Source of the DNA: Lepus europaeus
Lineage: Eukaryota; Chordata; Mammalia; Lagomorpha; Leporidae
NCBI RefSeq assembly: GCF_033115175.1
Contig: NC_084837.1
Span: 23,126,266 to 23,190,265 of the forward strand
Reading direction: 5' to 3'
Length of the DNA stretch: 64,000 nt
A model generated the notes under the pieces. The model was not told where the DNA came from and did not search any database. It saw only the letters and a list, made by a program, of their open reading frames with translations. Of this stretch, positions 35,552-46,260 are shown in pieces. A program made the position numbers and the translations under genes. The number at the start of each line of letters is the position of its first letter. Position 1 is the first letter of the stretch.

Positions 35552-36169
35552 TTTTTTTTCCCAAATATTGTATTGTGGTAAAACACACATAATATAAATG
35601 TTTCCATCTTAGCTATTTTAAGTGTGCAGTCCAGTAGTATTTCAATACATATTGAGCAACCATCACCACCCTCTGTTTCTATAACTCTCCATCTTCTAAA
35701 ACTCACAACCCAAACTCTGTATCCACTAAGCAATAACTTTCCCTTACCCCCTCCCTGCAATTTCTGGAAACCACCATTCCATTTCCCATCTTTTTATTTC
35801 AACTAAGTACCTCATGTAAGTAGACTCCTACAATATTTGGGGATGTGTGTGTGTGTGTGTGTGTCTGTGTGTGACTACTTTTCTTAGAATAATGTCATCA
35901 AGGCTCATCCAGGGGCTGCGGCTGTGGCACAACGGGTTAATGCCCTGGCCTGAAGCGCTGGCATCCTATATGGGCATTGGTTCTAGTCCTGGCTGCTCCT
36001 CTTACAACCCAGCTCTCTGCTGTGGCCTGGGAAGGTGGTAGAGGATGGCCCAAGTCGTTGGGCCCCTGCACCCACGTGGGAGACTCAGAAGAAGCTCCTG
36101 GCTCCTGGCTTTGGATCAGCGCAGCTCCGGCCACTGCAGCCATCTGGGAAGTGAACCATCGGATGGAAG

Positions 36170-36219
<50 letters not shown>

Positions 36220-36310
36220 CTCCTCTCTCTGTGTAACTCTGCCTTTCAAATAAATACATCTTTTGGGGAAAAAAAGGCTCATCCATCTTGTAGCATAATA
36301 CTGAATATTT
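35552..36310 (-). mobile_element. Old L1M 3' UTR split by a C-SINE
   Basis: 'attgtattgtggtaaaacac', 'ccatcaccaccctctgtttc', 'ggaaaccaccattccatttc' and 'ataatgtcatcaaggctcat' are in L1M order. The text resumes after the SINE with 'cttgtagcataatactgaat'. A (GT)n lies at 35844-35866. Confidence 0.85.
35900..36285 (+). mobile_element. C-repeat SINE with 12-bp TSD inside L1M
   Basis: Body 35912-36273. 'aaggctcatcca' is identical at 35900-35911 and 36274-36285. (TC)n expansion at 36174-36214. Confidence 0.95.
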
Positions 36311-37531
36311 TCACCCAAAGTTTATCTTTCAATACGTGCAGGGCCACTTTACCCACGTGCTTGCTAAATTCTTAATAAATGATGTGTGAATTTAGTTCAA
36401 GGCATGGAAGAGGCTTGCTATGACACCTCCCAGGCACCAGATGGCGATGTGCAGCTGCTGGACAGCATGCTGTCATCTAAGAGCGCCTTCTTAAAAGCCA
36501 GCAGATTAGAAAGCCTGTTTGTCCTTCCAAGCTGGACTGGGCTGGCCCCAGGGCAATTGGGATTGGAGGTGACTTTCTGGTTTGGCGCTCGTAGTGGAAC
36601 TGCAACTCCTGATCTGGGAAGAACAGAGGGATTATGCACTTGAAGAGGACATTGTGATACAAAGGACAAAGGGCAGCGGTCATTTCTCAGAACAGGGGCT
36701 GGCAGTCAGCATTCACCTGCCGCCGGGACAGCCGGACAGTGGCTCACACTGAGAGTCAAGGAGGAGCCTGGCCTATGCATTAACAAGGAACGTGGCTCTT
36801 CTGTGCCATGGGTTCGAGGGAGCTTTGCAACTGGCCGCTTAGCCCGGGACCTTCCTCCCAGCTTTCACAAGCAGTGGCTGTCCCGTCCATCCCTAGGCCA
36901 GCTGCCTCCCGGCGGCGCCTCCAGGCTGGGCTGTCACCACCGGTGTTCCCGACAGGCCTCTGAATCTCTGCCCTAGTTGCTGACATAATCTCTCCATCAC
37001 ATCCTTCCGGCCCAGATCTGACCTCCTGGAAGGGACCATCCCAGCAGCACAATACCCTAGCCAGCCCCACCCTCCCTTGGACGGGTGCTGACGGCGTTTG
37101 TTTAAATGTGGTCATGCCCCGATTTACTCCATCCTGCTGGGCCTTTCCGCTTCTGTAAGGTGGTGAGGGCCTTACAATGACCCAGTCCTGTCCTCGAAAC
37201 TTGGCGCGGGTTTCCCCTGACTTGGCGACAGTCACTCCCGTTTCCTGCTGGCTCTTTGGAACTGACGTGGGGAGGGATGTTGGCTTTGATTTAGGCAGCC
37301 CTTGCCCCTGTATGCAGCCGGCGGTCTTTGCTCCTGCTGCGGCCTTCCTTGTTTGGAAAATGCAGCTTTGCTTCTGCCATACCTCCAAACACCCTTACTC
37401 TTACCCTCTTACTCACTTGTCTCTCGTTTTCTTCTTCTTTAGCTCTTTGAAATCTGTCTCTGCAAGGTTAACTGTGTCTTTCATCAGTCGCTATCCTTGT
37501 AAATTTTTCTGCATGATTTGATGCTGTGGAC
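36311..37531. other. Intergenic sequence without recognised repeats
   Basis: About 1.2 kb, GC-richer at 36700-37330. A 202-codon minus ORF (36780-37388) has low-complexity, domain-free sequence. No gene supported. Confidence 0.45.
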
Positions 37532-37882
37532 CAGCCTTTCTCTCTTTCTCTCTTTCTCTCTTTCTTTCTTACAGGCAGAGTGGACAGTGAGAGAGAGAGA
37601 GACAGAGAGAAAGGTCTTCCTTTGCCATTGGTTCACCCTCCAATGGTGCACTGTGCCGATCTGAAGGCAGGAGCCAGGTGCTTCTCCTGGTCTCCCATGG
37701 GGTGCAGGGCCCAAGCACTTGGGCCATCCTCCACTGCACTCCCTGGCCACAGCAGAGAGCTGGCCTGGAAGAGGGGCAACCGGGATAGAATCCGGCGCCC
37801 CAACCGGGACTAGAACCCGGTGTGCCGGTGCCACAGGCAGAGGATTAGCCTATTGAGCCGCGGCGCCAGCCTCAGCCTTTCT
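37532..37882 (-). mobile_element. Young C-repeat SINE with 10-bp TSD
   Basis: Body about 37542-37872. 'cagcctttct' is at 37532-37541 and 37873-37882. The poly-T end has been replaced by a (CTTT)n-like tract. Confidence 0.94.
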
Positions 37883-37907
37883 TCCTTGAAGTGGTTTCTT
37901 TCTTTTG

Positions 37908-37997
37908 CCTCCTCCTCCTCCTCCTCCTCCTCCTCCTCCTCCTTCTCTCCCTCTCTCCCTCTCTCCCTCTCTCCCTCTCTCCCTCTCTCCCTCTCTC
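37908..37997. repeat. (CTC)n followed by (CTCTCC)n microsatellite
   Basis: About 11 CTC units, then about 7 units of a 6-7 bp CT-rich repeat. Strong pyrimidine/purine strand bias. Confidence 0.9.
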
Positions 37998-38712
37998 AAG
38001 GCTTGGCTCATACTGTCCTAACCTACTTTCTTTCTCCACTCTGATCCTTTCTTCTCTGTTACCTGAAATGAATCTTCTTCCTGCTTCTGCCCAGGGGTCA
38101 GTCTGGTTGGGAAGGCTGACCCTCCCTCCTCCGGGCTGCGTTCCATGTCAATGACTTCTCTGTGAGCGCTGAGCCCTTACAGAAGGGTCAGCTCATTTAT
38201 CTACTTGCCTATCTCTGCTGGTTCCACTGGATAGGATCCTTTTACCCAAGTTCAGTATTTGTTTCGAAACTCATCTTCCCCTTGTCCCTGAAAGCAGCTC
38301 TTCCCAGTACAGCGGCTCCACTGTGCTTCCAGTCCCGAAAAAGTCAAAACTTTGAAGCTTTTATGAGCACCTTTTTTCAGACCTAGGCTCTAATCCCAGT
38401 TCTTCCACATACCAGCTGTGTGCCTGACTTAGGACAAGTTACCTAACCAGGTAATCTGGCCACCAGTTAGCTCCCATGAAACAAAGATAGTGGAAGAAAC
38501 TTGGGGTTACTGCGCGGAACCCTTGAAGTGCCCTGCACGGTCCTCGAGGCATCACACAACGTTTCTGAGTTCTTTTGAAATCCTCTGCATCTCCCATTAC
38601 TTAATCCACCAATGTTGTCTTTTCTCACATCTAAGTTATAACAGATTCCAAACCCACCTTCCAGATTCTAATTCCTAGCTCTTTGAATCCATCAAGCACA
38701 TCTTCATGGATT
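37998..38712. other. Intergenic sequence with a MIR fragment
   Basis: Apart from the MIR at 38378-38450, nothing recognised. Confidence 0.4.
38378..38450 (+). mobile_element. MIR fragment
   Basis: 'taatcccagttcttccacat', 'ccagctgtgtgcctgactta' and 'acaagttacctaacc' match the MIR core in order. Confidence 0.8.
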
Positions 38713-39038
38713 AATCTTGTCCAGGCCGGTGCCACGGCTCAATAGGCTAATCCTCCGCCTGTGGCGCCGGCACACCGGGTTCTAGTCCCAGTCGGGGCAC
38801 CAGATTCTGTCCTGGTTGCCCTTCTTCCAGTCCAGCTCTCTGCTGTGGCCCGGGAGGGCAGTGGAGGATGGCCCAAGTGCTTGGGCCCTGCACCTGCATG
38901 GGAGACCAGGAGAAGCACCTGGCTCCTGGCTTCGGATCAGCAGCCATCGGAGGGTGAACCAACGGTAAAGGAAGACTTTTCTCTCTGTCTCTCTCACTGT
39001 CCACTCTGCCTGTCAAAAAAAAAAAAAAATCTTGTCCA
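38713..39038 (+). mobile_element. Young poly-A C-repeat SINE with 11-bp TSD
   Basis: Body 38724-39027. 'aatcttgtcca' is at 38713-38723 and 39028-39038. An internal deletion near 38940 removes the GC-rich 'gcgccggccgcggc' part. Confidence 0.95.
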
Positions 39039-39287
39039 AACCTTGCTCTCATGTTATTTCTGCCACGGACTGCTTTTAAGGGGCTCCCCATTTCCCACCT
39101 CAAAGGCTAAACTTGTGTCCTCCTTGACATGGTCTCATTGCACACCCTCTCCCACCGCCCCAGCACTTCCTTGGCGTTGTTCCCCTTCCTGCTCCCAACT
39201 GCTGAGCAGACCATGCTGTTTCTGCCTCAGGATTTCCCATACTGCCCCTTGTGATAAGCCTGAATCTGTCCACTCCTTCAAGTTTAC

Positions 39288-39382
39288 TTAGCCTGAGCCT
39301 GGCACTCCAACCCAGGCACTCGGTATGGGATGGGGGCATCCCAAGCAGCATCTTAACTTCTACACCAAACACCTGCCCCGTG
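39288..39382 (-). mobile_element. C-repeat SINE 5' fragment, class 3
   Basis: 'cactccaacccaggcactcg' to 'acaccaaacacctgcccc'. Only the head region is left. Confidence 0.7.
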
Positions 39383-39654
39383 TGGATTAGGGAGCACACA
39401 CACATTCACACCAGAGCAAATGGTAACCCTGTGTTTGACTTTTAGGGGCACTGCCAAACTACTTTTCAAAGCAACCAATCATTTTGCATTCCTACCAGCA
39501 ATGCCACATCTTGGCCAATACTTGCCAGTCATCTTTTTCTGTAGCCATTTAGTGGGTATGAAGTGTTATCTCATTGTGGCTTTGATTTGCACTTCTCTGA
39601 TGATAAATGATGTTGCACATCTTTTTGTTTTTCAAAGTTGGTATTGCCTTGTTA

Positions 39655-39962
39655 AAAAAATTATTTTTTATTTTATTTGAAAAGCTGAGGGACAAATAGA
39701 GATCTTCCATCTGCTGATTCATTCTCCAAATGCCTGCAAGAGCCAGGGCTGCACGAGGCTGAAGCCAGGAAGCTGGAACCCCAGCCAGTCTCTGACACAG
39801 GTGGCAGGGATCAAAGTACCTGACCCAGCATCTGCTGCCTCCCAGGACGTGCGTTAGCAAGAACGCTGGATCAGAAGCAGAGCAGCAGGACCCAAACTGG
39901 GCACTCCAGTACAAAGTGTGGGCATCTCACGTAAGGACTTAAGCCTCTGCGGCAAAGCTTGA
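39655..39962 (-). mobile_element. C-repeat SINE inside L1M, class 3
   Basis: 'ccatctgctgattcattctc', 'cagcatctgctgcctcccag', head near 'aagcctctgcggcaaag'. Confidence 0.83.
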
Positions 39963-40029
39963 CCCAGTGTTGCACACCCTTTTGTATGCTGACTGGCCAT
40001 TTGTATATCTTCTTTGGAGAACCACTGAA

Positions 40030-40470
40030 AACAAGAATGTGGGATTTAGGTAAAAGTGAGGCAAGGAACATAGGCACAGAATCTGTTTATTCCTTTGAGC
40101 TTGATTTTCAAAGGATGTTCCAAGTAAGCTCACCTTGCAACATTGCACTCAGAAGGGGCTAGGCCATCACAGACAAGAAATGCTTAAGGAGACCCATTGG
40201 ATTCAGATTTTTTGAACATAAAATGTATGAAGAAATATATCACAAACAAGAAAAGCCCTCCCACTCATGCACTTTCTATGTCCTAGATGTGTCCCTACCT
40301 CTTGCTATATAAGTCCTAGCAAATTACCTCTCAGGGACCCAGATTTCTTTAGGGAATCATACCTTGCCACAGTCTCTTTTATCCCAGCTAAATAAATTTT
40401 CCTATGAGTAACTCCCCCTTGAGGCTCACCATTTGGCAACACCTAAGTGAATGGACCCATGACCCGTTGT
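40030..40470 (+). mobile_element. LTR-like block with TATA and polyadenylation signal
   Basis: A block of about 440 bp interrupting the L1M. It has a TATA-like 'gctatataagtcc' near 40305 and 'agctaaataaattttcc' near 40387, in the spacing of an LTR. No coding region and no partner LTR seen, so a solo LTR of an unassigned ERV is likely. Boundaries approximate. Confidence 0.5.
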
Positions 40471-40676
40471 ATCTGTTAACATCATCTCTTCATGTCCTTT
40501 GCCCACTGTTAACTTGGTTGTTTCAGGTTATTGCTGAATTTTAGAGCTCTTTATATTCTCTGGCTATAAGTCCCTTACAATATAGATGACTTGCAAATAT
40601 GTTTTGTCATTTTATGGGTTATGTTTTTCACATTTTGGATGCTGTCCTTTGAAATTTAAAAGCATTAATTTTTTTT

Positions 40677-40985
40677 AAAAAAGATTTATTTATTTACTTG
40701 AAAGTCAAAGTTACACAGAGAGAGAAGGAGAGGAGAGGGAGAGAGAAAGAGAGAGCGTGAGGTCTCCCATCTGCTAGTTCACTCCTCAGATGGCCACAAC
40801 AGCCAAGCTGCACCAATCCGAAGCCAAGAGCCAGGAGCTTCTTCTGGGTCTCGCACGGGGGTGCAGGGGCACAAGGACTTGGGCCGTCTTCTACTGCCTT
40901 CCCAGGCCATAGCAGAGAGCTGGATTGGAAGTGGCACAGCCGGGACTTAAACTGGCTTACCAGCTATGCCACAGTGCTGGTCCCA
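40677..40985 (-). mobile_element. C-repeat SINE inside L1M
   Basis: Full-length reverse copy. 'agcattaa' with a T run occurs before (about 40662) and after (40985), a likely TSD. Confidence 0.9.
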
Positions 40986-41137
40986 GCATTAAATTTTTTT
41001 TTCTAGATTCTTTAATTAATATTAAATAAGAAGACAATTCAGTAAGTCATAAATATTTCTTTTTTAAATCTCTCAACTTATAATATTGTGACGTTTAAAT
41101 TTCTAGATTTAGTTTACTTGCATAATAAATTCTCTTT

Positions 41138-41340
41138 TTTTTAAACTTTTATTTAATGAATATAAATTTCCAAAGTACAGCTTATGGATTACAATGGCTT
41201 CCCCTCCCATAACTTCCCTCCCACCTGCAACCCTCCCCTTTCCCGCTCCCTCTCCCCTTCCATTCACATCAAGATTCATTTTCAATTCTCTTTATATACA
41301 GAAGATCAGTTTAGTATATATTAAGTAAGGATTTCAACCA
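41138..41340 (-). mobile_element. Short 3' tail of a younger L1
   Basis: T run, 'cttttatttaatgaatataa', 'ccaaagtacagcttatggat' and 'gcttcccctcccataacttc', then a C-rich stretch typical of lagomorph L1 3' UTR. Strongly 5'-truncated (about 200 bp). Confidence 0.75.
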
Positions 41341-41554
41341 GCATTAAATTTTTATAAAATCCAATTTAACTCTTTTTTTCTGTTGTTTGTGCCTTTATGT
41401 TTTATCTAAGAAGCCACTGCCCAATCCAAGGTCACAAAAGTTTAGTCCTTTTATAGTTTCAGATCATATATTTAATGATTTGTTTTTAGTTTTTGTACAT
41501 GGTGTATGGTAGGGGTCTAATTTCATTCTTTGATATGTGGATATCCTTTCTTTT

Positions 41555-41886
41555 TTTTTTTTCTTTATATATTTTAAAAATATATTTGTTCTACTTATTT
41601 GAAAGGGAAAGATAGAAACAGAAATCTTCCATTCACTGGTTCACTCCCCAAACGCACACAACGGCCAAGGTGGCCAAGCTGAAGCCAGGAAACTGGGACT
41701 CAATCCAGGTCTCTCACGTGGGTGACAGGAGTCCAGGCACTTGAGCCATCGTGTGCTGCTTCCCTGTGTGCACACTAGCAGGAAGCTGAAGTCAGGAGCA
41801 GAGCACTGGGCTTGAACCCAAGCTTTCCAATATGGGATGCAGGCGTCCCGAGCCGCGTCTTAGCCACTGCACCAAAGGCCCTCCTC
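41555..41886 (-). mobile_element. C-repeat SINE, class 3
   Basis: 'ccattcactggttcactccc' to 'ctgcaccaaaggccctcc'. It ends the repeat-dense region upstream of FERMT2. Confidence 0.87.
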
Positions 41887-44600
41887 TGATGTTTTAAACA
41901 CGAGCCTCCTGCATTAGATAGTTGTTTCTGCACAGATCGTGACGTGGTGTATGTATCTGTCAGTCTGCCTCAGTGCCTTTGTTGCTACCACGCTTGTGTG
42001 AGTGTGTGTGAACATTTCATATTTGTGTGAAGGTTCAGAACATTTCTCAGTATCTCCTGACGTTCGAACTTAGAAGGGAAACCAAGAATCATCCAGCATG
42101 GCTTCCTACAAAAACTTTCTGTTTGTAAAGCAGTAAATGCAAGGAGTGCACTTCTTTCCCCTGGAAGCAGAGCTTTCCGGGTTATCTCAGAGCCTTCTTT
42201 GGTCTGGGTGAAAACAGCGCAATTCCAAGCAGTTCTCCTTGATTCTCAGTTTGCCAGTCCTTTCTGTGCTACCGACAAGGACTGCTACTTCTAGTAAAAA
42301 TAAATAAATAAATAAAGCGGCTCTGCAACGTTCCTCTCCCCTCTTCACGTCCCACCCCCCCCCCCCCTTGATTCCTAAGGGCTCCCTAGTTTTATCAGAG
42401 CGTTCCCCACTCAGACAATCTCCAAGCCAAAGACCACATTCTGCTCACCTAGCATTGCACAGGAATAATTCGATACATTTCATTTGGCTGACCTTATATT
42501 GCAACTTTAAGCACCTCCGCCCCACATTTATAGGCACACAAACCCTCTTAGTTTCTCCTGCTGCCAACCTGGCTCCTGCTTTCAAACGCAGGGATTACAT
42601 TGTATATGAACCTTTCAGAAATCACCTTTTAAAGCACAAAGCCAGCACAGAGAAACAGCTGAAGTGGACCCGAGGATTACCAAGCCCCAGCGCTGCCTGT
42701 GACGGCAGATCTGTGTGGCGGACGGTCTACATCGAAGTCCGGTGCTTGGAACCTTATTTGGATATTGCTGCTTTCAAAGCCTGAGCTGTTCTTCCAAACA
42801 CTGGAGTTCTCGGCTACTTTTCAGTATGATGTAAGTACCACAAGTATTGCATTGTCTTAGAGGCTCCAGTTGGGGGTTGCCGATAAAATTCTACATTAGA
42901 ATGCACTGGAAAATCTTAGGTGGAAGCAAGCATTTGAGAAATGCACTTAAAAGTTTCACTTGACAAACCAGAAAAAAAAAAAAAAAAAAAAACCAGTGTC
43001 AGAGATTTGAGTCTGACTGCTCTTTCAACTTCAAAGCAAGCAGCAGCTTGAAATATTCACAAAGAGGGCCCTGAGGGACCAGCAGCACCATCCCGATCTA
43101 AATATCTCTCCAAGGAGACCCAAGCGAGGGTCTGTCTTCCTGGGAGTTGGACATTGTTCACACAGAATCTGCAGGCATTCTAAAAGCTAGAAAGATCTCT
43201 TATAAAGCTGTGATTAAACAACTTCAAACTTTTAGAAATGAGGCGATATTACAATATTAAAATTCCATCCCCTCTCTGTTGTAGAAGTGGATTAAGGCTG
43301 GCCCAGGGGTCAGAGCATAGGCACTATGGCAGCAGCTTGTTCAGAAAGTAACTCTCACTGGGGAGGAAAGAACTAGAATGTGGATCCTGAACATTAAAAG
43401 GGTCTGTGAGCCATGACAGTTAGCGTCAACAGCTTTTGAGGGGAAGGTGATCTTCAGAAAGGACATGGGTATTTGGTCCTATACAGGCATGCTGGAGAAG
43501 CTGTAGTTATTCTATGTCATTTATATTACATTAACTCTCCACCCCACCCCTCTAAATGTCGGAGCCTGCCTCTTTTTCTGTTTTTTGCCACTTAAAATTT
43601 ATGCTACCTCATAGTATATGCATCCTTATGTGTAGCTATAAATCTTTTGGGCATAGAGTGGGAGAAATAAATATGTACATTTGGAAAGTGGGGATTTCCC
43701 CATCAATGAGACAGCCCAGTGGGACAGACAGGCTGTCTGACATTTGTGTTGATTTGATACCAGCATGTTTTCCATGTTCTTTGTGCCAAGCTACTTGGAT
43801 ATCTGCGGACAGTGCAAAAATTTGAAGTCCCTGCTCTCAACTCGAGTTTTATTTTGGGGCTACTAACCCACAAAAGGAAATCCCCGAAGTTCCTGTCCAG
43901 TGGCTGCTGCGAGCATCTATCCTTGTGAATGTCTACAAAGACGCTGTGATGCTGCCTGCAGTTCTAGGTACGTCCTGGATGCAAAGTCAGGCGGTTTATA
44001 GCAAATAAACAGCAGTACCTCGTGGGCTCAGCTTCTGAACAGTTTTGCTGTATTTCCCTGCTGCCTTTTTTCCTCTGAATATATTTTCTCTCGATTTTAC
44101 ATCGCATGTAGTTTTTTTTTTGAAACCCTAGCAAGGCATTTTCTATTTTATTAAAAACATCTTCCTGTTTATTTTCAACAGCACAATTCACATAAACACT
44201 CCCTCCTTATCGCTTCCAAAGGAAGGATCTGGAACATCCTTCAGTAGAAATAATTGGGGAGTGCAAGGGCAGAGCCTGTAGACATCAATCTCTCCATGAC
44301 GACGACGCTGTAACCCCGCAGTGGTTCCCTCTACTTTTTGGTGACAAACTTCTGGCATCAGACTCAGCATCGCTGCGATCACTCCTTTACGGGTTCCAGT
44401 CCTTTCTCAAGGCTCTCACCTCCTTCCCCGGAGGTGTCGATGAACCAAAGTGTGTTTTGTTTTTGTCTGGCGGGTTTCCCTTCGAAGTGTTTGGAAAGCC
44501 ACGAGGCTCTGCAAACCGGGAGCCTTCGTGGCGGATCTTATCCGAGGCTTCCTGACCTATATATATTTTGAGCCGTGCACTGGCCAGCGAAGCGGTTTCC
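41887..44600. other. Repeat-poor upstream region of FERMT2
   Basis: About 2.7 kb with almost no interspersed repeats: only a short AAAT run (about 42298-42317), a C run (42354-42369) and an A run (42973-42993). A 138-codon ORF at 42368-42784 starts at a TTG and lacks a recognisable domain. 'gatgtaagtacc' near 42830 resembles a splice donor. It could hold distal regulatory sequence or an upstream non-coding transcript; neither is proven. Confidence 0.45.
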
Positions 44601-45322
44601 TTGGTTCGCTGTTTGTGCACAGAGTCCCCTCGGGATCGAGGTCGGCACCGGGGCCAGGGGAGGCAGGGAGGCCGGAGGCCGGCGCTGCACCCCCGTGCAG
44701 TCTTCCCGGGCCCTGCAGGAGCCACCGCAGGGCCTTCGCGGTGCGGTGCAGGACCCATCTTCACCACAGACCTAACAGGCGGCTGGTTCTCAAGCTGTCC
44801 AGAGACTGGACAGGCCGGGGACACGCTTTGGCACCACGGGTTTTCCCTGTCCTCAGCCCGAGCGAGGGGGCCCGCCCGCCACTCGCCCGGGGCTGCAGCT
44901 TCCCAACGGGTGGAGGGAGGCCTCGTGCAAACTCCCGGGGTCCCGCGGGAGTCGCTGACCGTGCCGGCCACCGCTGGCACAGCGACGTTTGTGGCTCGCC
45001 TCGCCCACCCCGGGTTTTCTCCTCCCGTCGCGGGATGTTCGTGGAGCCGGCTCGGGCGCTCACTTTTTAAAAGTTTTTACATCCCCCACTCGGCCCGCCG
45101 GCTCCCGGGAAGCGGCGCCCCTCACCGCCCCGGGACTTCGGGGCCTGGGGAGGAAGCGGCAGCGCTCTGTTCCCCGACATCTGCCGGCTCCGGGGAGTCC
45201 CTGCGGCCCCGTCCTCCGGGCGGCCGCCGGCTGGCGGAGGCGCGGCCCGGACTCCCCCTCCTCAGGTCCCGCCGCCGAGAGCCCGGATGTTGGATTCCAT
45301 CCCTGCGCCTGGTCCTTCATTT

Positions 45323-45332
45323 CCATAAAAGG
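45323..45332 (+). promoter_or_regulatory. FERMT2: CArG box (SRF site)
   Basis: 'ccataaaagg' is a perfect match to CC(A/T)6GG, lying in very GC-rich DNA about 370 bp upstream of the exon 1 donor. SRF with MRTF activates many cytoskeletal and adhesion genes, so control of kindlin-2 is plausible. The same bases could also act as a weak TATA-like element, which would place a start near 45355. Confidence 0.6.
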
Positions 45333-45539
45333 GCAGCGCTCTGCGGGGCCGGCCCGCCCCCCGCCCGGAGTCCGCGGCCCCCGCCCGGAGCGCCGCCGCG
45401 GGGAGGGCTGAGGAGGGGCCGCGCTCGGCCCCAGCGCTCCGGGCCGCTCTGCGGGGCGGCGGCGGCGGCGGCGGCGGAGGAGGGAGCCGGCGCGCCCAGC
45501 CCGGGCGGGCTGAGGGGGCGGGGAGAGAGGGGTGGAGCG

Positions 45540-45691
45540 CGCCGAGCCAGGCTGGGGGCCGCGGCGCCGGGACTCCATTAGCGGCTCCGGCCGGGAGGCA
45601 GAGCTGAGGCGGCTGAGGAGCGGGCCGCGGACGCCGCCGCCCCCGCGCCTGTCGCCGGCGAGCCCCGGGCCGGGAGCGCCAGGAGCGCGCG
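45540..45691 (+). other. FERMT2: FERMT2 non-coding exon 1 (5' UTR), start approximate
   Basis: Inferred exon ending at 45691 before a donor 'gtgagg' at 45692-45697. GC-rich with no ATG, as expected of a leader exon. The transcription start cannot be fixed from sequence; it could lie anywhere from about 45355 on. An alternative donor 'gcaggtgacg' at about 45786 would give a longer leader. Based on the known layout of FERMT2, where the first exon is non-coding and lies close to the first coding exon. Confidence 0.6.
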
Positions 45692-45996
45692 GTGAGGGGC
45701 CCGGACGGGGGGCTGCGGGCGGGCACGAGGAACGTGGCGCCCCCGGGCAGCGTGTCCCCGGGCCGGGCGCGGCCGGGCGGCGGGCAGGTGACGCCGCTGC
45801 GGTCCGCTAGGCGGGGGCGGCGTGGGCGGGCGGGGCCGCGGCGGGGCGGGAGCGCCGAGTGTGTGCGGGAGCCCCCCACCCCGCACCCCGGCTCCTGCGG
45901 CTTCCCCTGCCCGGCGGCCGACGCTGCGCGCTCGGTGGGCTTTGCCTTCACTGGGGGGAGTGACGCTTACGAGAGCCATTTCCTCCGCGCGCGCAG
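45692..45996 (+). other. FERMT2: FERMT2 intron 1 (305 bp)
   Basis: Runs from donor GTGAGG at 45692 to acceptor AG at 45995-45996, preceded by a short pyrimidine stretch 'tttcctccgcgcgcgcag'. Entirely inside the CpG island. Confidence 0.6.
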
Positions 45997-46162
45997 GAAG
46001 GAGCCATGGCTCTGGACGGGATAAGGATGCCAGATGGCTGCTACGCGGACGGGACGTGGGAGCTGAGTGTGCATGTGACGGACCTGAACCGCGACGTCAC
46101 CCTGAGAGTGACCGGAGAGGTGCACATCGGAGGGGTGATGCTGAAGTTGGTGGAGAAGCTGG
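45997..46162 (+). other. FERMT2: FERMT2 exon 2, first coding exon
   Basis: 166-bp exon with 9 bases of leader before the ATG. The acceptor AG at 45995-45996 and a near-consensus donor 'G|GTGAGT' at 46163 bound it. The exon ends after the first base of a codon (phase 1), matching the D codon expected next in kindlin-2. Confidence 0.9.
46006..46162 (+). CDS. FERMT2: Kindlin-2 (FERM domain containing kindlin 2), residues 1-52
   Basis: Kindlin-2 is a focal-adhesion adaptor of about 680 residues. With talin it activates integrins, binding the distal NPxY motif of beta-integrin tails, and it links to ILK, paxillin and membrane phosphoinositides. Only the first coding exon lies here: 52 codons plus one base. 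The protein begins 'MALDGIRMPDGCYADGTWEL' and continues to 'GGVMLKLVEKL', which is the first half of the F0 ubiquitin-like domain. It differs clearly from the N termini of kindlin-1 and kindlin-3, so the paralogue is firm. The ATG sits in a good Kozak context ('gagccATGG', purine at -3, G at +4). No frameshift or stop. The remaining F0, F1, F2 with inserted PH, and F3 parts lie beyond 64000. Confidence 0.97.
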
Positions 46163-46195
46163 GTGAGTAGCATCCCGGGGGCGTCCGGGAAGGGA

Positions 46196-46250
46196 CTGGC
46201 GGGGTGGGGGAGGGGAGGGAGGGAGGCGGCGGGGGGGGGAGGGGCGGGTG
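46196..46250 (+). repeat. G-rich tract just after the first coding exon
   Basis: Many runs of three or more G on the non-template strand, about 35 bp after the donor. It could form G-quadruplexes or R-loops; sequence evidence only. Confidence 0.6.
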
Positions 46251-46260
46251 TGGAAATCTT

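Larger units (their letters stand above)
39440..41545 (-). mobile_element. Old L1M copy in pieces
   Basis: Pieces at about 39440-39650 ('cattcctaccagcaatgcca', 'ggctttgatttgcacttctc'), 39985-40030, 40480-40676 ('gtcctttgcccactgttaac', 'ttttagagctctttatattc') and 41341-41545 ('gtttttgtacatggtgtatg') follow one antisense L1M 3' part in order. They are broken up by a C-SINE, an LTR-like block, another C-SINE and a younger L1 tail. Confidence 0.75.
44600..46260. promoter_or_regulatory. FERMT2: CpG island promoter of FERMT2
   Basis: About 1.65 kb of GC-rich, CpG-dense sequence. It covers the non-coding first exon, the short first intron and the first coding exon. Contains several GC boxes ('ggggcgggg' type) and no clear TATA box next to the exon. 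CpG density falls sharply at both ends. This is the usual layout of a broadly expressed mammalian gene promoter. Confidence 0.88.

Noticed and set aside
36780-37388. 202-codon minus-strand ORF
   Set aside because: No domain, charged low-complexity composition, no start context or neighbouring exons.
42368-42784. 138-codon ORF upstream of FERMT2
   Set aside because: It opens at a non-ATG codon after a C run, shows no domain and has no exon-like boundaries apart from a single donor-like site further on.
44555-44575. TATA-like 'cctatatatattttgag'
   Set aside because: More than 1 kb upstream of the coding exon and outside the CpG-dense core. It could be MEF2-like, but nothing supports a start site there.
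44568-45581. 337-codon + strand ORF across the CpG island
   Set aside because: The open frame is a by-product of high GC content (few stops). It is rich in R, A, G and P, has no domain, overlaps the promoter and competes with equally long antisense ORFs.
45262-45951. 229-codon minus-strand ORF opposite FERMT2 exon 1
   Set aside because: GC-driven low-complexity P/A/R-rich translation; no evidence of an antisense gene.
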